A DNA stretch of 64,000 bases from Oscillospiraceae bacterium (lineage in GTDB: Bacteria; Bacillota; Clostridia; Oscillospirales; Oscillospiraceae): NCBI GenBank assembly GCA_017416685.1, contig JAFQBN010000005.1:44230-108229 (forward strand), in the 5' to 3' direction. The notes beneath the pieces were generated by a model that made no database searches, was not told the origin of the DNA, and was given only the letters and a program-made list of their open reading frames with translations. The translations under genes and the position numbers were made by a program. Positions 41,804-50,399 of the stretch are shown one piece after another (within the stretch, counting starts at the first letter, position 1; the number at the start of each line of letters is the position of its first letter).

Positions 41804-43234
41804 TTAATTGGCCCGGCTGTAAATTTTGGTCAGATGGGACAGCCGGTCGGCCACACCGTCGTTGAATGCCTCGTACCGCACCCGCCAGGACCAGTTGTGA
41901 TCACCCATGGTGCCGGGGGTATTCATGCGGGCATCCGCCCCCAGTCCCAGCACATCCTGCATGGGCGCGATGGCAAGGTACGCCCTTGTCCCCCACGCGC
42001 CGCAGAGTCCGCCCCAGCCAAGTCCCTCATCCTCCCGCAGGCGCAGGTAGGCACGGGCATAGGCTGCTGTTTCGCTATCGGCTTCATGGAACCACTGGAC
42101 AAAGGTGGGGGTATCGTGGGTGCCGGTATAGACTACACAATTTTCATCGCAGTTATGGGGCAGAAACGCGCTCTCCGCACCGGGTGTAAAGGCAAAGACC
42201 AGCACACGCATACCGGGTACGCCGCAGGTGCGCACAAACTCGATCGCACCCGCATCCAGATCTCCCAGATCCTCCGCGATCAGCTCCAGCTTCGGCGCCG
42301 CCGCCTGCAGCGCGTTCAGCAGCTTCATACCCGGGCCGGGCAGCCACTCGCCCTCCGCCGCCGTCTCGGCATCGGCGGGAACAGACCAATAGTTGTGAAA
42401 CGCCCGGAAGTGGTCGATTCGCACCCCGTCGTAGAGTTTGGCGCACCAACCGATGCGCTCTTTCCAGAAATCAAAGGTCGCCTCCCGCTGCCAGTTGTAC
42501 AGGGGATTTCCCCACAGCTGTCCGTCGGGGCAGAAGGCATCCGGCGGCACACCCGCCACAGCGGAGGGACGTCCGTCCTTCTCCAGTTCAAAGATTTCCG
42601 GTCTGCGCCACAGCTCCACGCTGTCGGCAGACAGGTAAATGGGGATATCGCCCATCAGCCGCACGCCCCGCTCGTTGGCGTACTGCTTGAGCGCAAACCA
42701 CTGGCGGTAAAATGTCCGCTGCAAAAAGCGATGGAAGTCCCTCTCCTCCGGGTCGGGGACAGCATCGCAGGGCCACTCCCACCAGCCGGACCGATAGTGG
42801 TCGTGCAGAGCAGAAAAGGCCGCATAGTCCTCCAGCCACGGCATCTCCACAGGATCTGCCTCCTCGGGCCGTCCTTTCGACCTCTGCCACGCATGCCGCA
42901 GCAGGGGCAGTCGTGTCTCGTTCAGCCGGACGTAGTCCACCCGGTCCGGACTTTGACAGCGGGCGCTGTCCAGTTCCTCCGGGGTCAGCAGACCCTCCTG
43001 TGCCAGCATGTCAAGGTCGATGAGCAGCGGGTTGCCCGCAAAGGCGGAGGGGGACATATAAGGGGATGCGCCGTTTCCGAGGGGAACAAGGGGCAAAATC
43101 TGCCACCAGCGCTGGCTTCCCCGGACCAGAAAATCCACGAACCGCCGGGCAGGCTCGCCCAGCGAGCCGATGCCGTAAGGTCCGGGCAGGGCGGAAATCG
43201 CCAGTAAAACACCGCTTGCGCGGGTACGCTCCAT
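41804..43234 (-). CDS. malQ: 4-alpha-glucanotransferase
   Basis: A 476-residue GH77 amylomaltase that rearranges maltodextrins. It shows GVLLAISALPGPYGIGSLG, MSPSAFAGNPLLIDLD, MGDIPIYLSADSVELW, the nucleophile in DGVRIDHFRAF, the acid/base region AEDLGDLD, and THDTPTFVQWF. The start MERTRASGVL lies just upstream of the family start. It has its own promoter and is the only glycogen-type gene here. Confidence 0.95.
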   Translation of the reverse strand: MERTRASGVLLAISALPGPYGIGSLGEPARRFVDFLVRGSQRWWQILPLVPLGNGASPYMSPSAFAGNPLLIDLDMLAQEGLLTPEELDSARCQSPDRVDYVRLNETRLPLLRHAWQRSKGRPEEADPVEMPWLEDYAAFSALHDHYRSGWWEWPCDAVPDPEERDFHRFLQRTFYRQWFALKQYANERGVRLMGDIPIYLSADSVELWRRPEIFELEKDGRPSAVAGVPPDAFCPDGQLWGNPLYNWQREATFDFWKERIGWCAKLYDGVRIDHFRAFHNYWSVPADAETAAEGEWLPGPGMKLLNALQAAAPKLELIAEDLGDLDAGAIEFVRTCGVPGMRVLVFAFTPGAESAFLPHNCDENCVVYTGTHDTPTFVQWFHEADSETAAYARAYLRLREDEGLGWGGLCGAWGTRAYLAIAPMQDVLGLGADARMNTPGTMGDHNWSWRVRYEAFNDGVADRLSHLTKIYSRAN

Positions 43235-43264
43235 ACCAAGTCACTCCTAAATCAGGATAAGGAA

Positions 43265-43292
43265 ATTATAGCATACGGCAGGGATTTTGCAA
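43265..43292 (-). promoter_or_regulatory. promoter of malQ
   Basis: Reverse strand TTGCAA (43292-43287), 16 bases, TATAAT (43270-43265), 31 bases before the start. Confidence 0.6.
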
Positions 43293-43299
43293 GGGCTGT

Positions 43300-45711
43300 T
43301 CACATGACACGCAGCACCACCCGGTCTCCCTCCCGGTCTGCCAGCACTCTGCCTCCGCAGTTCACCTGTCCGCTCAGCAGCAGGTCAGCGGCCGGGTCTT
43401 CGATCTGCTCTGTCACCGCCCGCAGCAGCGGCCGCGCCCCATGGGCCGGGTCGCCCTTTCCCTCGGTCAGACACCACAGCGCCCCGTCTGTGACCTCCAG
43501 CGCAATGCCCATTTCTTCAAAGCGCTTTGTCACCCGCTGCAGCTGCTTGCGGCCAACCTCATGCAAGGCTGCGCTGTCCAACGGATGGAACACCGGCGCA
43601 CCGTCCAGCCGACCCCAAAACTCCGGCCGGAAGGTCTTTTTCGCATCGGCCAGCACTCCATTGTCCACCGCCGCTGTGCCGCCGGGAGAAAATCCCAGCT
43701 GACCGCCGGAAAACCGTCCCGCTCCGAGGTTGGAAGTCATGACCACCACCGTATTGCGGAAGTCCGTCTTGCGGCCCAGCGCATCGGTCAGGGTTCCGCT
43801 GTCCATGATCTGCAGAAGCAGGCCCCACACGTCCGGATGGGCCTTTTCGATCTCATCCAGCAGCACCACCGACCATGGCGCACGGCGCACCCGTTCCGTC
43901 AGCTGTCCGCCCTGCTCATGACCCACGTAGCCCGGGGGTGAGCCGATGAGCCGGGACACTGTGTGGGCCTCCATATACTCAGACATATCAAATCGGATCA
44001 GGGAGTCCTCGCTGCCGAACAGCGCTGCGGCAAGGCTGCGGCACAGCAGAGTCTTGCCCACCCCGCTGGGACCGAGGAACAAGAAGCTTCCCACCGGCCG
44101 GTCCGGATCTTTCAGTCCCAGCCTGCCCCGGCGCACCGCGCGGGCCACCGCCTGTACTGCATCATCCTGCCCCACGACCTGCTCGCGGAGCGTGCATTCC
44201 AGCGCGGCCAGCCTCTGCCGTTCTTCCATAGAGAGTTCTGTGACCGGGATTCCCGTCCACCCGGTCAGCACTGCCTGAATGTCTGCCGCTGTCACCTTTT
44301 GTGCCGGCCGCTCCTTGTGCCAGCTTTGGGTGCGGCTGTCCAACTGACGGCGGAAGTCTTCCTCCGCATCCCGCAGCACCGCCGCCCGCTCGTAGTCCTG
44401 CCTCTGGATGGCCGTCTCCCGCTCCCGGGCCGCTTCTGTCACCCGCCGCTCCAGCCGCTGCAGCTCCGGGGGCAGGGTGTGTCGGGTCAGGCGCACCCGT
44501 GCCGCGGCTTCGTCCATCAGGTCGATGGCCTTGTCGGGCAGAAACCGCTGAGGCAGATACCGTCGGGACAGGTCCACCGCCGCCGTGATCGCTTCGTCGG
44601 TGATCGTCAGCCGATGATGCCGCTCGTAACGTCCGCGAAGCCCCTGCAGTATGGCTATGGCGCTGTCCCGGTCCGGTTCCCGGACGACCACCGGCTGAAA
44701 ACGCCGCTCCAGTGCAGCATCCTTTTCAATATAACGCCGATACTCCTCCTGTGTGGTGGCACCCAGCATCTGGATCTCTCCCCTGCCCAAAGCGGGTTTC
44801 AGGATATTGGCCGCGTCGATGGCGCCTTCGGCACTGCCTGCGCCAACGATGGTATGAAGTTCGTCCACGAACAGAATAATGTTGCGCGCCCGACGCACCT
44901 CATCCAACACCTTGCGCAGCTTGTCCTCAAACTCGCCCCGGTACTTGGTCCCCGCCACCATGGCGCTCAGATCCAATGCGCAGACCCGCCGCCCCCGCAG
45001 GTTGTCCGGTACGCTGCCACGAATGATGGCCTGAGCCAGTCCTTCCGCAAGGGCAGTCTTGCCCACACCGGGGTCACCGATAAGGGCGGGATTATTTTTA
45101 CTCCGCCGGGACAAGATGCGGATGATGTGCTCCAGTTCTTCGTCCCTGCCAATGACCGGATCAAGGCTGCCCTGAGCCGCCAACCGTGTCAGGTCCCGGG
45201 CGCACTGGTCCAACAGGCGGGTCTCACTCGTCTGGCCGGGCCGCTCCACCTCCCGGCTGCGCCGCGGCGTGGGCGCCTCACTGCCGCCTAACCCTGCACG
45301 CAGTTGTCGGTAAAAGCGGTCCGAGTCAATGCCCTGTCGGCTGAGCAGCTTCACGCCGCTTCCACACCCCTCCCGCAGCATCCCCAGCAGCAAATGCTCC
45401 GGGGAAATTGCCGCCGCTCCGGTCTGCCGGGACTCTGTCACCGCAAAACGTATGATCTGTCTGCAGCGTACCGTCAATCCCTGACACGGTCCTCCGCTTT
45501 TGCCCACACCCATCTGCGCTGCCAGCACTTTTCTCAGCGCGCCCTCTGCCACACCCCTGTTTTGCAGCATTCGCCCAACGTTTTCTTCCAAAGCCGAAAG
45601 TGCCAGCAGCAGATGCTCGCTGCCCACGTAGCTGTGGCCCAAAGCACAGGCGTTTTGCCGGGCCAGGCACAGCACATTCAGGGCCTCCGGGGTAAAATTA
45701 CTCTCCTGCAT
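43300..45711 (-). CDS. ClpC-type AAA+ ATPase (Clp protease ATP-binding subunit)
   Basis: An 803-residue two-ring AAA+ unfoldase. Two Clp N repeats (about 1-145: [29 protein letters not shown]), Walker [11 protein letters not shown] of AAA-1, a UVR-type middle ([17 protein letters not shown]), Walker [11 protein letters not shown] of AAA-2 and [13 protein letters not shown]. This is the ClpC layout. Whether it carries the IGF/L-type ClpP loop was not settled. The usual Firmicutes ctsR-mcsA-mcsB neighbours are absent, and no CtsR or CIRCE box was seen. Confidence 0.9.
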   Translation of the reverse strand: MQESNFTPEALNVLCLARQNACALGHSYVGSEHLLLALSALEENVGRMLQNRGVAEGALRKVLAAQMGVGKSGGPCQGLTVRCRQIIRFAVTESRQTGAAAISPEHLLLGMLREGCGSGVKLLSRQGIDSDRFYRQLRAGLGGSEAPTPRRSREVERPGQTSETRLLDQCARDLTRLAAQGSLDPVIGRDEELEHIIRILSRRSKNNPALIGDPGVGKTALAEGLAQAIIRGSVPDNLRGRRVCALDLSAMVAGTKYRGEFEDKLRKVLDEVRRARNIILFVDELHTIVGAGSAEGAIDAANILKPALGRGEIQMLGATTQEEYRRYIEKDAALERRFQPVVVREPDRDSAIAILQGLRGRYERHHRLTITDEAITAAVDLSRRYLPQRFLPDKAIDLMDEAAARVRLTRHTLPPELQRLERRVTEAARERETAIQRQDYERAAVLRDAEEDFRRQLDSRTQSWHKERPAQKVTAADIQAVLTGWTGIPVTELSMEERQRLAALECTLREQVVGQDDAVQAVARAVRRGRLGLKDPDRPVGSFLFLGPSGVGKTLLCRSLAAALFGSEDSLIRFDMSEYMEAHTVSRLIGSPPGYVGHEQGGQLTERVRRAPWSVVLLDEIEKAHPDVWGLLLQIMDSGTLTDALGRKTDFRNTVVVMTSNLGAGRFSGGQLGFSPGGTAAVDNGVLADAKKTFRPEFWGRLDGAPVFHPLDSAALHEVGRKQLQRVTKRFEEMGIALEVTDGALWCLTEGKGDPAHGARPLLRAVTEQIEDPAADLLLSGQVNCGGRVLADREGDRVVLRVM

Positions 45712-45766
45712 CCTGTCACCTCACATTTACTCTGCATGAACTATGCCCGCTTTTTTGAAAAATATA

Positions 45767-45794
45767 TTGCTTTTTCAAAAACTTGTGCTAGAAT
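45767..45794 (+). promoter_or_regulatory. promoter of the ferredoxin gene
   Basis: TTGCTT (45767-45772), 16 bases, TAGAAT (45789-45794), 33 bases before the start. Confidence 0.5.
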
Positions 45795-45826
45795 AGAATA
45801 CACATTTCAAATGGAGGTGTTACATA

Positions 45827-45997
45827 ATGGCTTACAAGATCAGTGACGCTTGCGTCAGCTGCGGCGCTTGCGCCGATTCCTGCCCCGTGGGCGCTATCTC
45901 CCAGGGCGACACTCAGTACGTGATCGACGCTGCCGCTTGCCTGGACTGCGGCGCTTGCGCTGACACCTGCCCCATGGGTGCCATCGCTCAGGAGTAA
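45827..45997 (+). CDS. 2[4Fe-4S] ferredoxin
   Basis: A 56-residue ferredoxin. Two CxxCxxCxxxCP clusters are complete: CVSCGACADSCP and CLDCGACADTCP, each preceded by a short strand. A GGAGGTG site stands 6-7 bases before the ATG and a perfect terminator follows. Small clostridial ferredoxins carry electrons between, for example, pyruvate:ferredoxin oxidoreductase and hydrogenases. Highly biased codons suggest strong expression. Confidence 0.96.
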   Translation: MAYKISDACVSCGACADSCPVGAISQGDTQYVIDAAACLDCGACADTCPMGAIAQE

Positions 45998-46004
45998 TCC
46001 AAAC

Positions 46005-46042
46005 AAAAAACAGCTCCACCCGATCGGGTGGAGCTGTTTTTT
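46005..46042. terminator. bidirectional terminator of ferredoxin and coaX
   Basis: 12-pair stem CAGCTCCACCCG / CGGGTGGAGCTG with A and T tracts on both sides. Confidence 0.93.
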
Positions 46043-46808
46043 ATTTTTTGTTCTTCTTGTAGATGATGTTCAGGCCCTTCAAAAGCAGGTCGCGCTCGTA
46101 GGTGATCTCCCGCTTGCACAGAGGAATGATGAACTGTGCAAGACCGCCTGTGGCGACCACCGTGGTCTTGTGTCCCAGTTCTTCCTCCACCCGGTCGATC
46201 ACACCGTCCAACATGGCGGCCGTGCCGTACATAATGCCGCCGCGCATGCAGTCCACGGTGTTTTTACCGATCACCTGCTTAGGTTTGTCCAGACTGATGC
46301 CGGGCAGCTGGGCCGCATTTCTGGTCAGGGAATCCAGCGATACCATAACGCCCGGGAACACCAGACCGCCCACGAACACGTTGTCCGGCTCGATCACCTG
46401 AATGGTGGTGGCGGTACCCATATCGATCAGCACCAGGGGCGCCGCATATTCCGCCAGCGCAGCCACCGCGGCCACGATCAGGTCGCTGCCGACCTGTGAG
46501 GGGATGTCCATGTGGATGTTCAATCCGGTTTTCAGTCCGGGGCCAACCACCATGGGCTGCTTGCCGGTGAATTTCCAAACACCGGTCTGCACCGAATTGA
46601 ATACCGGGGGAACCACGGAGGAGATAATGCAATCCTCTACATCCGCAGCCGACACACCAAACAACCCCAGCATATTCTTGATCTCTGCCGCATACTGGTC
46701 AGAGGTCATAATGCGGTCGGTAGCGATGCGGGCCTCAAAGAGAATTTTATCATCCTTCAACCCGCCCAGTACGATGTTGGTATTGCCGATGTCAATTGCA
46801 AGCAGCAT
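46041..46808 (-). CDS. coaX: type III pantothenate kinase
   Basis: A 255-residue ASKHA-fold kinase for the first step of CoA synthesis. It begins LLAIDIGNTNIVLG and has PMVVGPGLKTGL, LVLIDMGTATTIQVI, GGLVFPGVMVSLDSL and the metal-ligand region TGGLAQFI. It lacks the acetyl-CoA feedback seen in type I. It follows 15 bases after an ECF S-component gene (see next entry), suggesting vitamin import coupled to use. Confidence 0.95.
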   Translation of the reverse strand: MLLAIDIGNTNIVLGGLKDDKILFEARIATDRIMTSDQYAAEIKNMLGLFGVSAADVEDCIISSVVPPVFNSVQTGVWKFTGKQPMVVGPGLKTGLNIHMDIPSQVGSDLIVAAVAALAEYAAPLVLIDMGTATTIQVIEPDNVFVGGLVFPGVMVSLDSLTRNAAQLPGISLDKPKQVIGKNTVDCMRGGIMYGTAAMLDGVIDRVEEELGHKTTVVATGGLAQFIIPLCKREITYERDLLLKGLNIIYKKNKK

Positions 46809-46823
46809 ATACGTCTCCTCCTG

Positions 46824-47417
46824 TCAGGCTTTTTTCCCGTTTACCGCGCGGCAGATCCGCTCCCCCGCAGGACTGAATACAACGTTGATGATCAGTTCGG
46901 GAACAAAGTTTGCCAGGATCAGTCCCGTCAGGATGTACCCCAGCAGATCTCCGCCGCCCGCCCACGCAGCCAGCACATCAACAAAAAACAGCAGCATACA
47001 GGCCACGAACACACCGGTGTTGATTACGGGGCATACGATAGCCGCCAGCAGCATGGCCACATAGGTATTCTTCCCGCGAAGCAGCTTATAAACCCAGCCG
47101 GACGCAAGGCCCGCCAGCGTTCCTTTCGCCATCACCACGAGAAAGCAGAGAGCGGGATTGGCCTGAAAAACCATGGCGCCGCCCGGATCTGCACCGGTCA
47201 CGCAGTTGACGAACACAATGACACCAAAGGTCGCGCCCAGCAGCGCGCCGGCCCTCGGCCCGTAAATTGCCGCGCCCAGCACCACCGGGATCAGTACCAG
47301 CGAGATGGAAAATCCACTCACCGGGGGGATGATACCGCTGATGACCTGCATCACCACGACCAGCGCCATCATCAGTGCGATGCCAACCATTTTTACCAAA
47401 TTGTTTTGCCGTTTCAT
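46824..47417 (-). CDS. ECF transporter S component (pantothenate suspected)
   Basis: A 197-residue protein with about five or six hydrophobic helices (about 8-28, 35-60, 70-90, 100-125, 135-165, 170-185), the size and shape of ECF S components, which bind a vitamin and use a shared energising module. Because it is directly upstream of coaX, pantothenate is the most likely ligand; this is inferred from context. The start ATG at 47417 is chosen over a TTG two codons upstream because the AGGAGG spacing fits it. No ECF A or T genes are in the window. Confidence 0.78.
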   Translation of the reverse strand: MKRQNNLVKMVGIALMMALVVVMQVISGIIPPVSGFSISLVLIPVVLGAAIYGPRAGALLGATFGVIVFVNCVTGADPGGAMVFQANPALCFLVVMAKGTLAGLASGWVYKLLRGKNTYVAMLLAAIVCPVINTGVFVACMLLFFVDVLAAWAGGGDLLGYILTGLILANFVPELIINVVFSPAGERICRAVNGKKA

Positions 47418-47439
47418 ATTCAATTACCTCCTGCTGTCG

Positions 47440-47453
47440 CTCCCACAGTGTGG
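47440..47453. repeat. short leader hairpin upstream of the S component
   Basis: TCCCACA / TGTGGGA arms in the 5' leader of the S-component/coaX transcript, close to the AGGAGG site. Confidence 0.3.
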
Positions 47454-47491
47454 GATGCAATGCATTTTTTCGGAATACTCCGACTGGGCCT

Positions 47492-47520
47492 ATTATACAC
47501 GATACCTTCTTCAATTTCAA
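47492..47520 (-). promoter_or_regulatory. promoter of the S-component/coaX pair
   Basis: Reverse strand TTGAAA (47520-47515), 17 bases, TATAAT (47497-47492), 75 bases before the start. Confidence 0.75.
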
Positions 47521-47583
47521 GATATTGCCATATAAAGCGTTTTCTACCGTTTCCGCACCGCTCGTAACGGCTCGAACGCATAA

Positions 47584-47629
47584 AATAACCGCCGCAATCT
47601 CGACCTTGGTCGAAGTTGCGGCGGTTATT
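47584..47629 (-). terminator. terminator of the 39-residue protein gene
   Basis: Reverse strand: 20-base stem (AATAACCGCCGCAA... arm) with two mismatches and then TTTTATG, 40 bases after the small gene. Confidence 0.8.
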
Positions 47630-47668
47630 CGTTGCTCATTTCACATTGCATTTCGCTTATCCCCTCTT

Positions 47669-47788
47669 TCAGCGTTCACTATGGATTTGAGTCTGCGCGT
47701 TTTCCTTGTTCTCACTGGCAAAGATCATCTCGTCGATGTCCCCGGCCAGGCGGACCAAACCGCGAATCTTGCTGGTATCAGTCATCAT
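47669..47788 (-). CDS. 39-residue small protein, unknown
   Basis: Too short for usual gene calling. Starts MMTDTSKIRGLVRL and ends ENAQTQIHSER. An AAAGGAGGGACG site stands 5 bases before the ATG, a perfect consensus promoter 34 bases upstream, and a strong terminator downstream. The chain is one probable amphipathic helix (KIRGLVRLAGDIDEMIFAS). No family recognised. Confidence 0.7.
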   Translation of the reverse strand: MMTDTSKIRGLVRLAGDIDEMIFASENKENAQTQIHSER

Positions 47789-47821
47789 TTACGTCCCTCC
47801 TTTCTCTTTGGGTACATTCGC

Positions 47822-47850
47822 AGTATATACCCTTTCCCTCCTTATGTCAA
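47822..47850 (-). promoter_or_regulatory. promoter of the 39-residue protein gene
   Basis: Reverse strand TTGACA (47850-47845), 17 bases, TATACT (47827-47822). Confidence 0.8.
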
Positions 47851-47991
47851 CTCATTTTTTGCTGTTAAAAGTTCAAAAAGTTCCCATTTCCCCTTTTTCT
47901 GTTTAAATACCGCTAAATATCGTCACCAATGTTCTTCCACTCACAAAATATTGTTATCACAGTTAAATATTACATTTTTATGTCAACGGGC

Positions 47992-48020
47992 AAAAAAGGG
48001 ACACGGCCTGACCGTGTCCC
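47992..48020 (-). terminator. terminator of the TSCPD gene
   Basis: Reverse strand: 9-pair stem GGGACACGG / CCGTGTCCC with six T, 7 bases after the stop. Confidence 0.9.
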
Positions 48021-48026
48021 TTCCGT

Positions 48027-48272
48027 TCACTTGCGGTATTGCTTCAGTGCGGTGGCGAGCTGATCGGGGCAGGAGGTATTCTTCCACCCGCAGCGGATGC
48101 CCTCCATACGCAAGATGGCATCCTCCACCTTCATTCCTTCCACCAAGCGGGAGATGCCCTGCAGGTTGCCGCTGCAGCCGCCCTCCACGTTGACGGACTG
48201 GATAATGTCCCCCTCGATCTCCACCGTCATTTTCCGGGAGCAGACGCCCCGGGGGGTATATTCGATGGTCAT
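48027..48272 (-). CDS. TSCPD-domain protein
   Basis: An 81-residue protein of the TIGR03905/TSCPD type, a domain otherwise found in ribonucleotide reductases. It carries GGCSGNLQGISRLVEGM and the name motif NTSCPDQLA with its cysteines (C32, C61 and C68 region). A metal or redox role is likely but unproven. It follows the aldo/keto reductase by 17 bases and is probably co-transcribed with it. Confidence 0.9.
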   Translation of the reverse strand: MTIEYTPRGVCSRKMTVEIEGDIIQSVNVEGGCSGNLQGISRLVEGMKVEDAILRMEGIRCGWKNTSCPDQLATALKQYRK

Positions 48273-48289
48273 GACGTCCTCCGCCCCGG

Positions 48290-49222
48290 TTATCCCTTAG
48301 GCCACATGCTGGGAGTCAACACCTGCTCGGGCGTATCCAAAAACAGTTCCCGGATCTCCGCCATCTGCTCATCAGACAGCTTTACGGCCCGCTGGGTCAA
48401 TTCGATATTCTGCTTGACCTGCTCCACCGTTTCGCTGCCCAGCACCAGACCGGTAATGCCGGGAACGGACAGTGCAAAGCTCTGTGCCAGCGTTGCAGGC
48501 GCGAGATCATACTTGTCACACAGGAAGCGGAACTTCTCCAGCGTGGGCCGCACAAATCCCATGTGGGGTGCCAGATTCTCAGGCTTTTGGAACACCAGTC
48601 CCTGCAGATAGACGCTGCGGACAAACACCATCATACCGGCCTGTTCCAGCTTTCTGATGCCGCCGTTTTCGATCTGCTGCCAGTCGAACAGATTCAGCGG
48701 GATCTGGGTGGCATCAAAGCCGGTGGCCGCCAGCTCCGCATAGTCGTCAGTGGAGTAGGCGGATGCGCCGGTGAAGCGCACTTCGCCGGAATCCTTCAAC
48801 TCCTGCATCAGGTCGCGGAACAGCTCCTTATTCAGCAGGTACTCGTCAAAATGGTGGAGCATCAGCAGGTCCAGCTGCTCCACACCCAGGCGCTCCTTGG
48901 AGGCCTTGACCCGGGCAAACAGGTCCTTGCGCAAATTCTCCGGGGAACTTTGGTCCAGATGGACCGCTTTGGTCACGATAAAGGGCCGCTTTTCCGCGGG
49001 GACGGTCTTCAGCCAGTTGCCGATGACCACCTCGGAGTCTCCGTAAGCGGCAGCGGTGTCCAGTGTATTGATGCCGCCCTCGATCGCCGCATCCAAAATC
49101 GCATTCGCGGTCTCCTGACTGGGCTTTCCGTTTGCATTGTTGATGCCGTAGTTCAGACCCAGCTGAACCGTACCCAGAGACAGAACAGACAGGTCAACAC
49201 CCTTTATACTAACTGTTTTCAC
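48290..49222 (-). CDS. aldo/keto reductase family protein
   Basis: A 310-residue NADPH-dependent aldehyde/ketone reductase-like TIM barrel. Expected elements: GTVQLGLNYGINNANG, LDTAAAYGDSEVVIGNWL with the catalytic Tyr, then IVTKAVHL (Lys position), LLMLHHFDEYL with the His position, and VLGSETVEQVKQN. All four catalytic residues appear. The substrate is unknown. It leads a pair with the TSCPD gene and is convergent from spo0A's other side. Confidence 0.88.
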   Translation of the reverse strand: MKTVSIKGVDLSVLSLGTVQLGLNYGINNANGKPSQETANAILDAAIEGGINTLDTAAAYGDSEVVIGNWLKTVPAEKRPFIVTKAVHLDQSSPENLRKDLFARVKASKERLGVEQLDLLMLHHFDEYLLNKELFRDLMQELKDSGEVRFTGASAYSTDDYAELAATGFDATQIPLNLFDWQQIENGGIRKLEQAGMMVFVRSVYLQGLVFQKPENLAPHMGFVRPTLEKFRFLCDKYDLAPATLAQSFALSVPGITGLVLGSETVEQVKQNIELTQRAVKLSDEQMAEIRELFLDTPEQVLTPSMWPKG

Positions 49223-49350
49223 GATAATTCCCCTTTCAAACGCGCGTTATTTTCTTTTGTGAAGCACGTTTGCTTTCCAAACTGTGAAAATATTAACACT
49301 CCTTTCCGCATAAGTCAATCCTTATATTACATAAGTTCCTTACAGACAGC

Positions 49351-49388
49351 AATAAACACCCCTAATTGAAATCAATCAGGGGTGCTTA
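49351..49388 (-). terminator. terminator of spo0A
   Basis: Reverse strand: stem GCACCCCTGATTG / CAATTAGGGGTGT, then TTATT, about 27 bases after the spo0A stop. Confidence 0.8.
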
Positions 49389-49414
49389 TGGTTTTCAGGT
49401 TTCTGGACTTAGTA

Positions 49415-50173
49415 TTACTGCTCCCGCATCTGCAGGCGCAGGCGGTCCGAAATCATGGCAATGAACTCGCTGTTGGTGGGCTTGCCCTTAATGTTGCTGA
49501 CGGTGAAGCCGAAGTACTTCTGCAGGGTGTCCAGATCGCCCCGATCCCATGCCACCTCGATGGCGTGGCGCACGGCCCGCTCCACCCGACTGGGTGTGGT
49601 GTTGAAGCGCTTGGCAACTTCGGGATACAGCACCTTGGTCACGGCGTTGATGGCATCCAGATTGTCAATGGAGTACAGGATGGCCTCACGCAGGTAGTGG
49701 TAACCCTTGATATGGGCCGGCACACCGATCTCGTGGATGATGGCCGTCACGCGGGTCTCCATACTGGCGCGCCAGGTCTGCGGCTGCTCCATGTCAAGGC
49801 CCGCCAGCTGGCGCAGCCGCTCACAAAGCACCTCCATGCGGCAGGGTTTGGTCATGTAATGGTCGGCCCCGTAGCGGATAGCCAGATCAGCCATCGGCCC
49901 GCGGGACAGGGCGGACAGCACCAGCGTGCGGGGCCGCTCCTGCTCCGGCATCTGGCTGAGCGCCTTGAGCACTTCCACTCCGTCTGCCTGTGCCAAAATC
50001 ACATCCATCACCACGAGGTCGGGTTTGCAGCCCTTGATCATATCCAGCAGTTCCTGTCCGTCACCGGTGGTGCCTACCACCTGCATATCCGTTTCTGCGG
50101 AAATGGCATCCACCAGCAGGGCCCGAAACTCCTCCCCCGCATCTGCCACCAAAATCTTCTTTTTGATCTCCAT
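49415..50173 (-). CDS. spo0A: sporulation response regulator Spo0A
   Basis: A 252-residue master regulator of sporulation entry. An N-terminal receiver has the phosphoryl-acceptor D57 (LVVMDVILA) and lysine in MTKPC. The C-terminal half is the Spo0A DNA-binding domain: [19 protein letters not shown], then [27 protein letters not shown]. The start at 50173 has GAAAGGA; a longer in-frame start has no site. The acidic-pocket pair and the residues after D57 differ from the usual form (see findings). A likely 0A box lies upstream. The usual upstream partner spoIVB is absent. Confidence 0.95.
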   Translation of the reverse strand: MEIKKKILVADAGEEFRALLVDAISAETDMQVVGTTGDGQELLDMIKGCKPDLVVMDVILAQADGVEVLKALSQMPEQERPRTLVLSALSRGPMADLAIRYGADHYMTKPCRMEVLCERLRQLAGLDMEQPQTWRASMETRVTAIIHEIGVPAHIKGYHYLREAILYSIDNLDAINAVTKVLYPEVAKRFNTTPSRVERAVRHAIEVAWDRGDLDTLQKYFGFTVSNIKGKPTNSEFIAMISDRLRLQMREQ

Positions 50174-50312
50174 GTTTACAAAATCCTTTCTGGCCTTTTC
50201 GCCCGTTTTGATTTCCATTTATTGGTATTCGCCGGTTATCTTTAATTTACCACATAGTCTCCGGCGGCGCAATACCAAAATTACCATTTTATGGCAATTA
50301 TTGTGAAAATCG

Positions 50313-50320
50313 TTCGACAA
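50313..50320 (-). promoter_or_regulatory. candidate 0A box upstream of spo0A
   Basis: Reverse strand TTGTCGAA, the core of the Spo0A-P binding box, 140 bases before the spo0A start; suggests autoregulation. Confidence 0.5.
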
Positions 50321-50399
50321 AAACCGCGCAAAAAACGTCAAAATTCGGTGCAGGCTTTCCGAACCGGGCGTTTTCACGCAAAAGCCGTCGTTTTATGGG

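Noticed and set aside
43954-45291. 442-residue plus frame opposite clpC
   Set aside because: Shadow of the ClpC codons with no motif.
45712-45766. CtsR or CIRCE box before the ClpC-like gene
   Set aside because: No GGTCAAA repeat or CIRCE inverted repeat is present.
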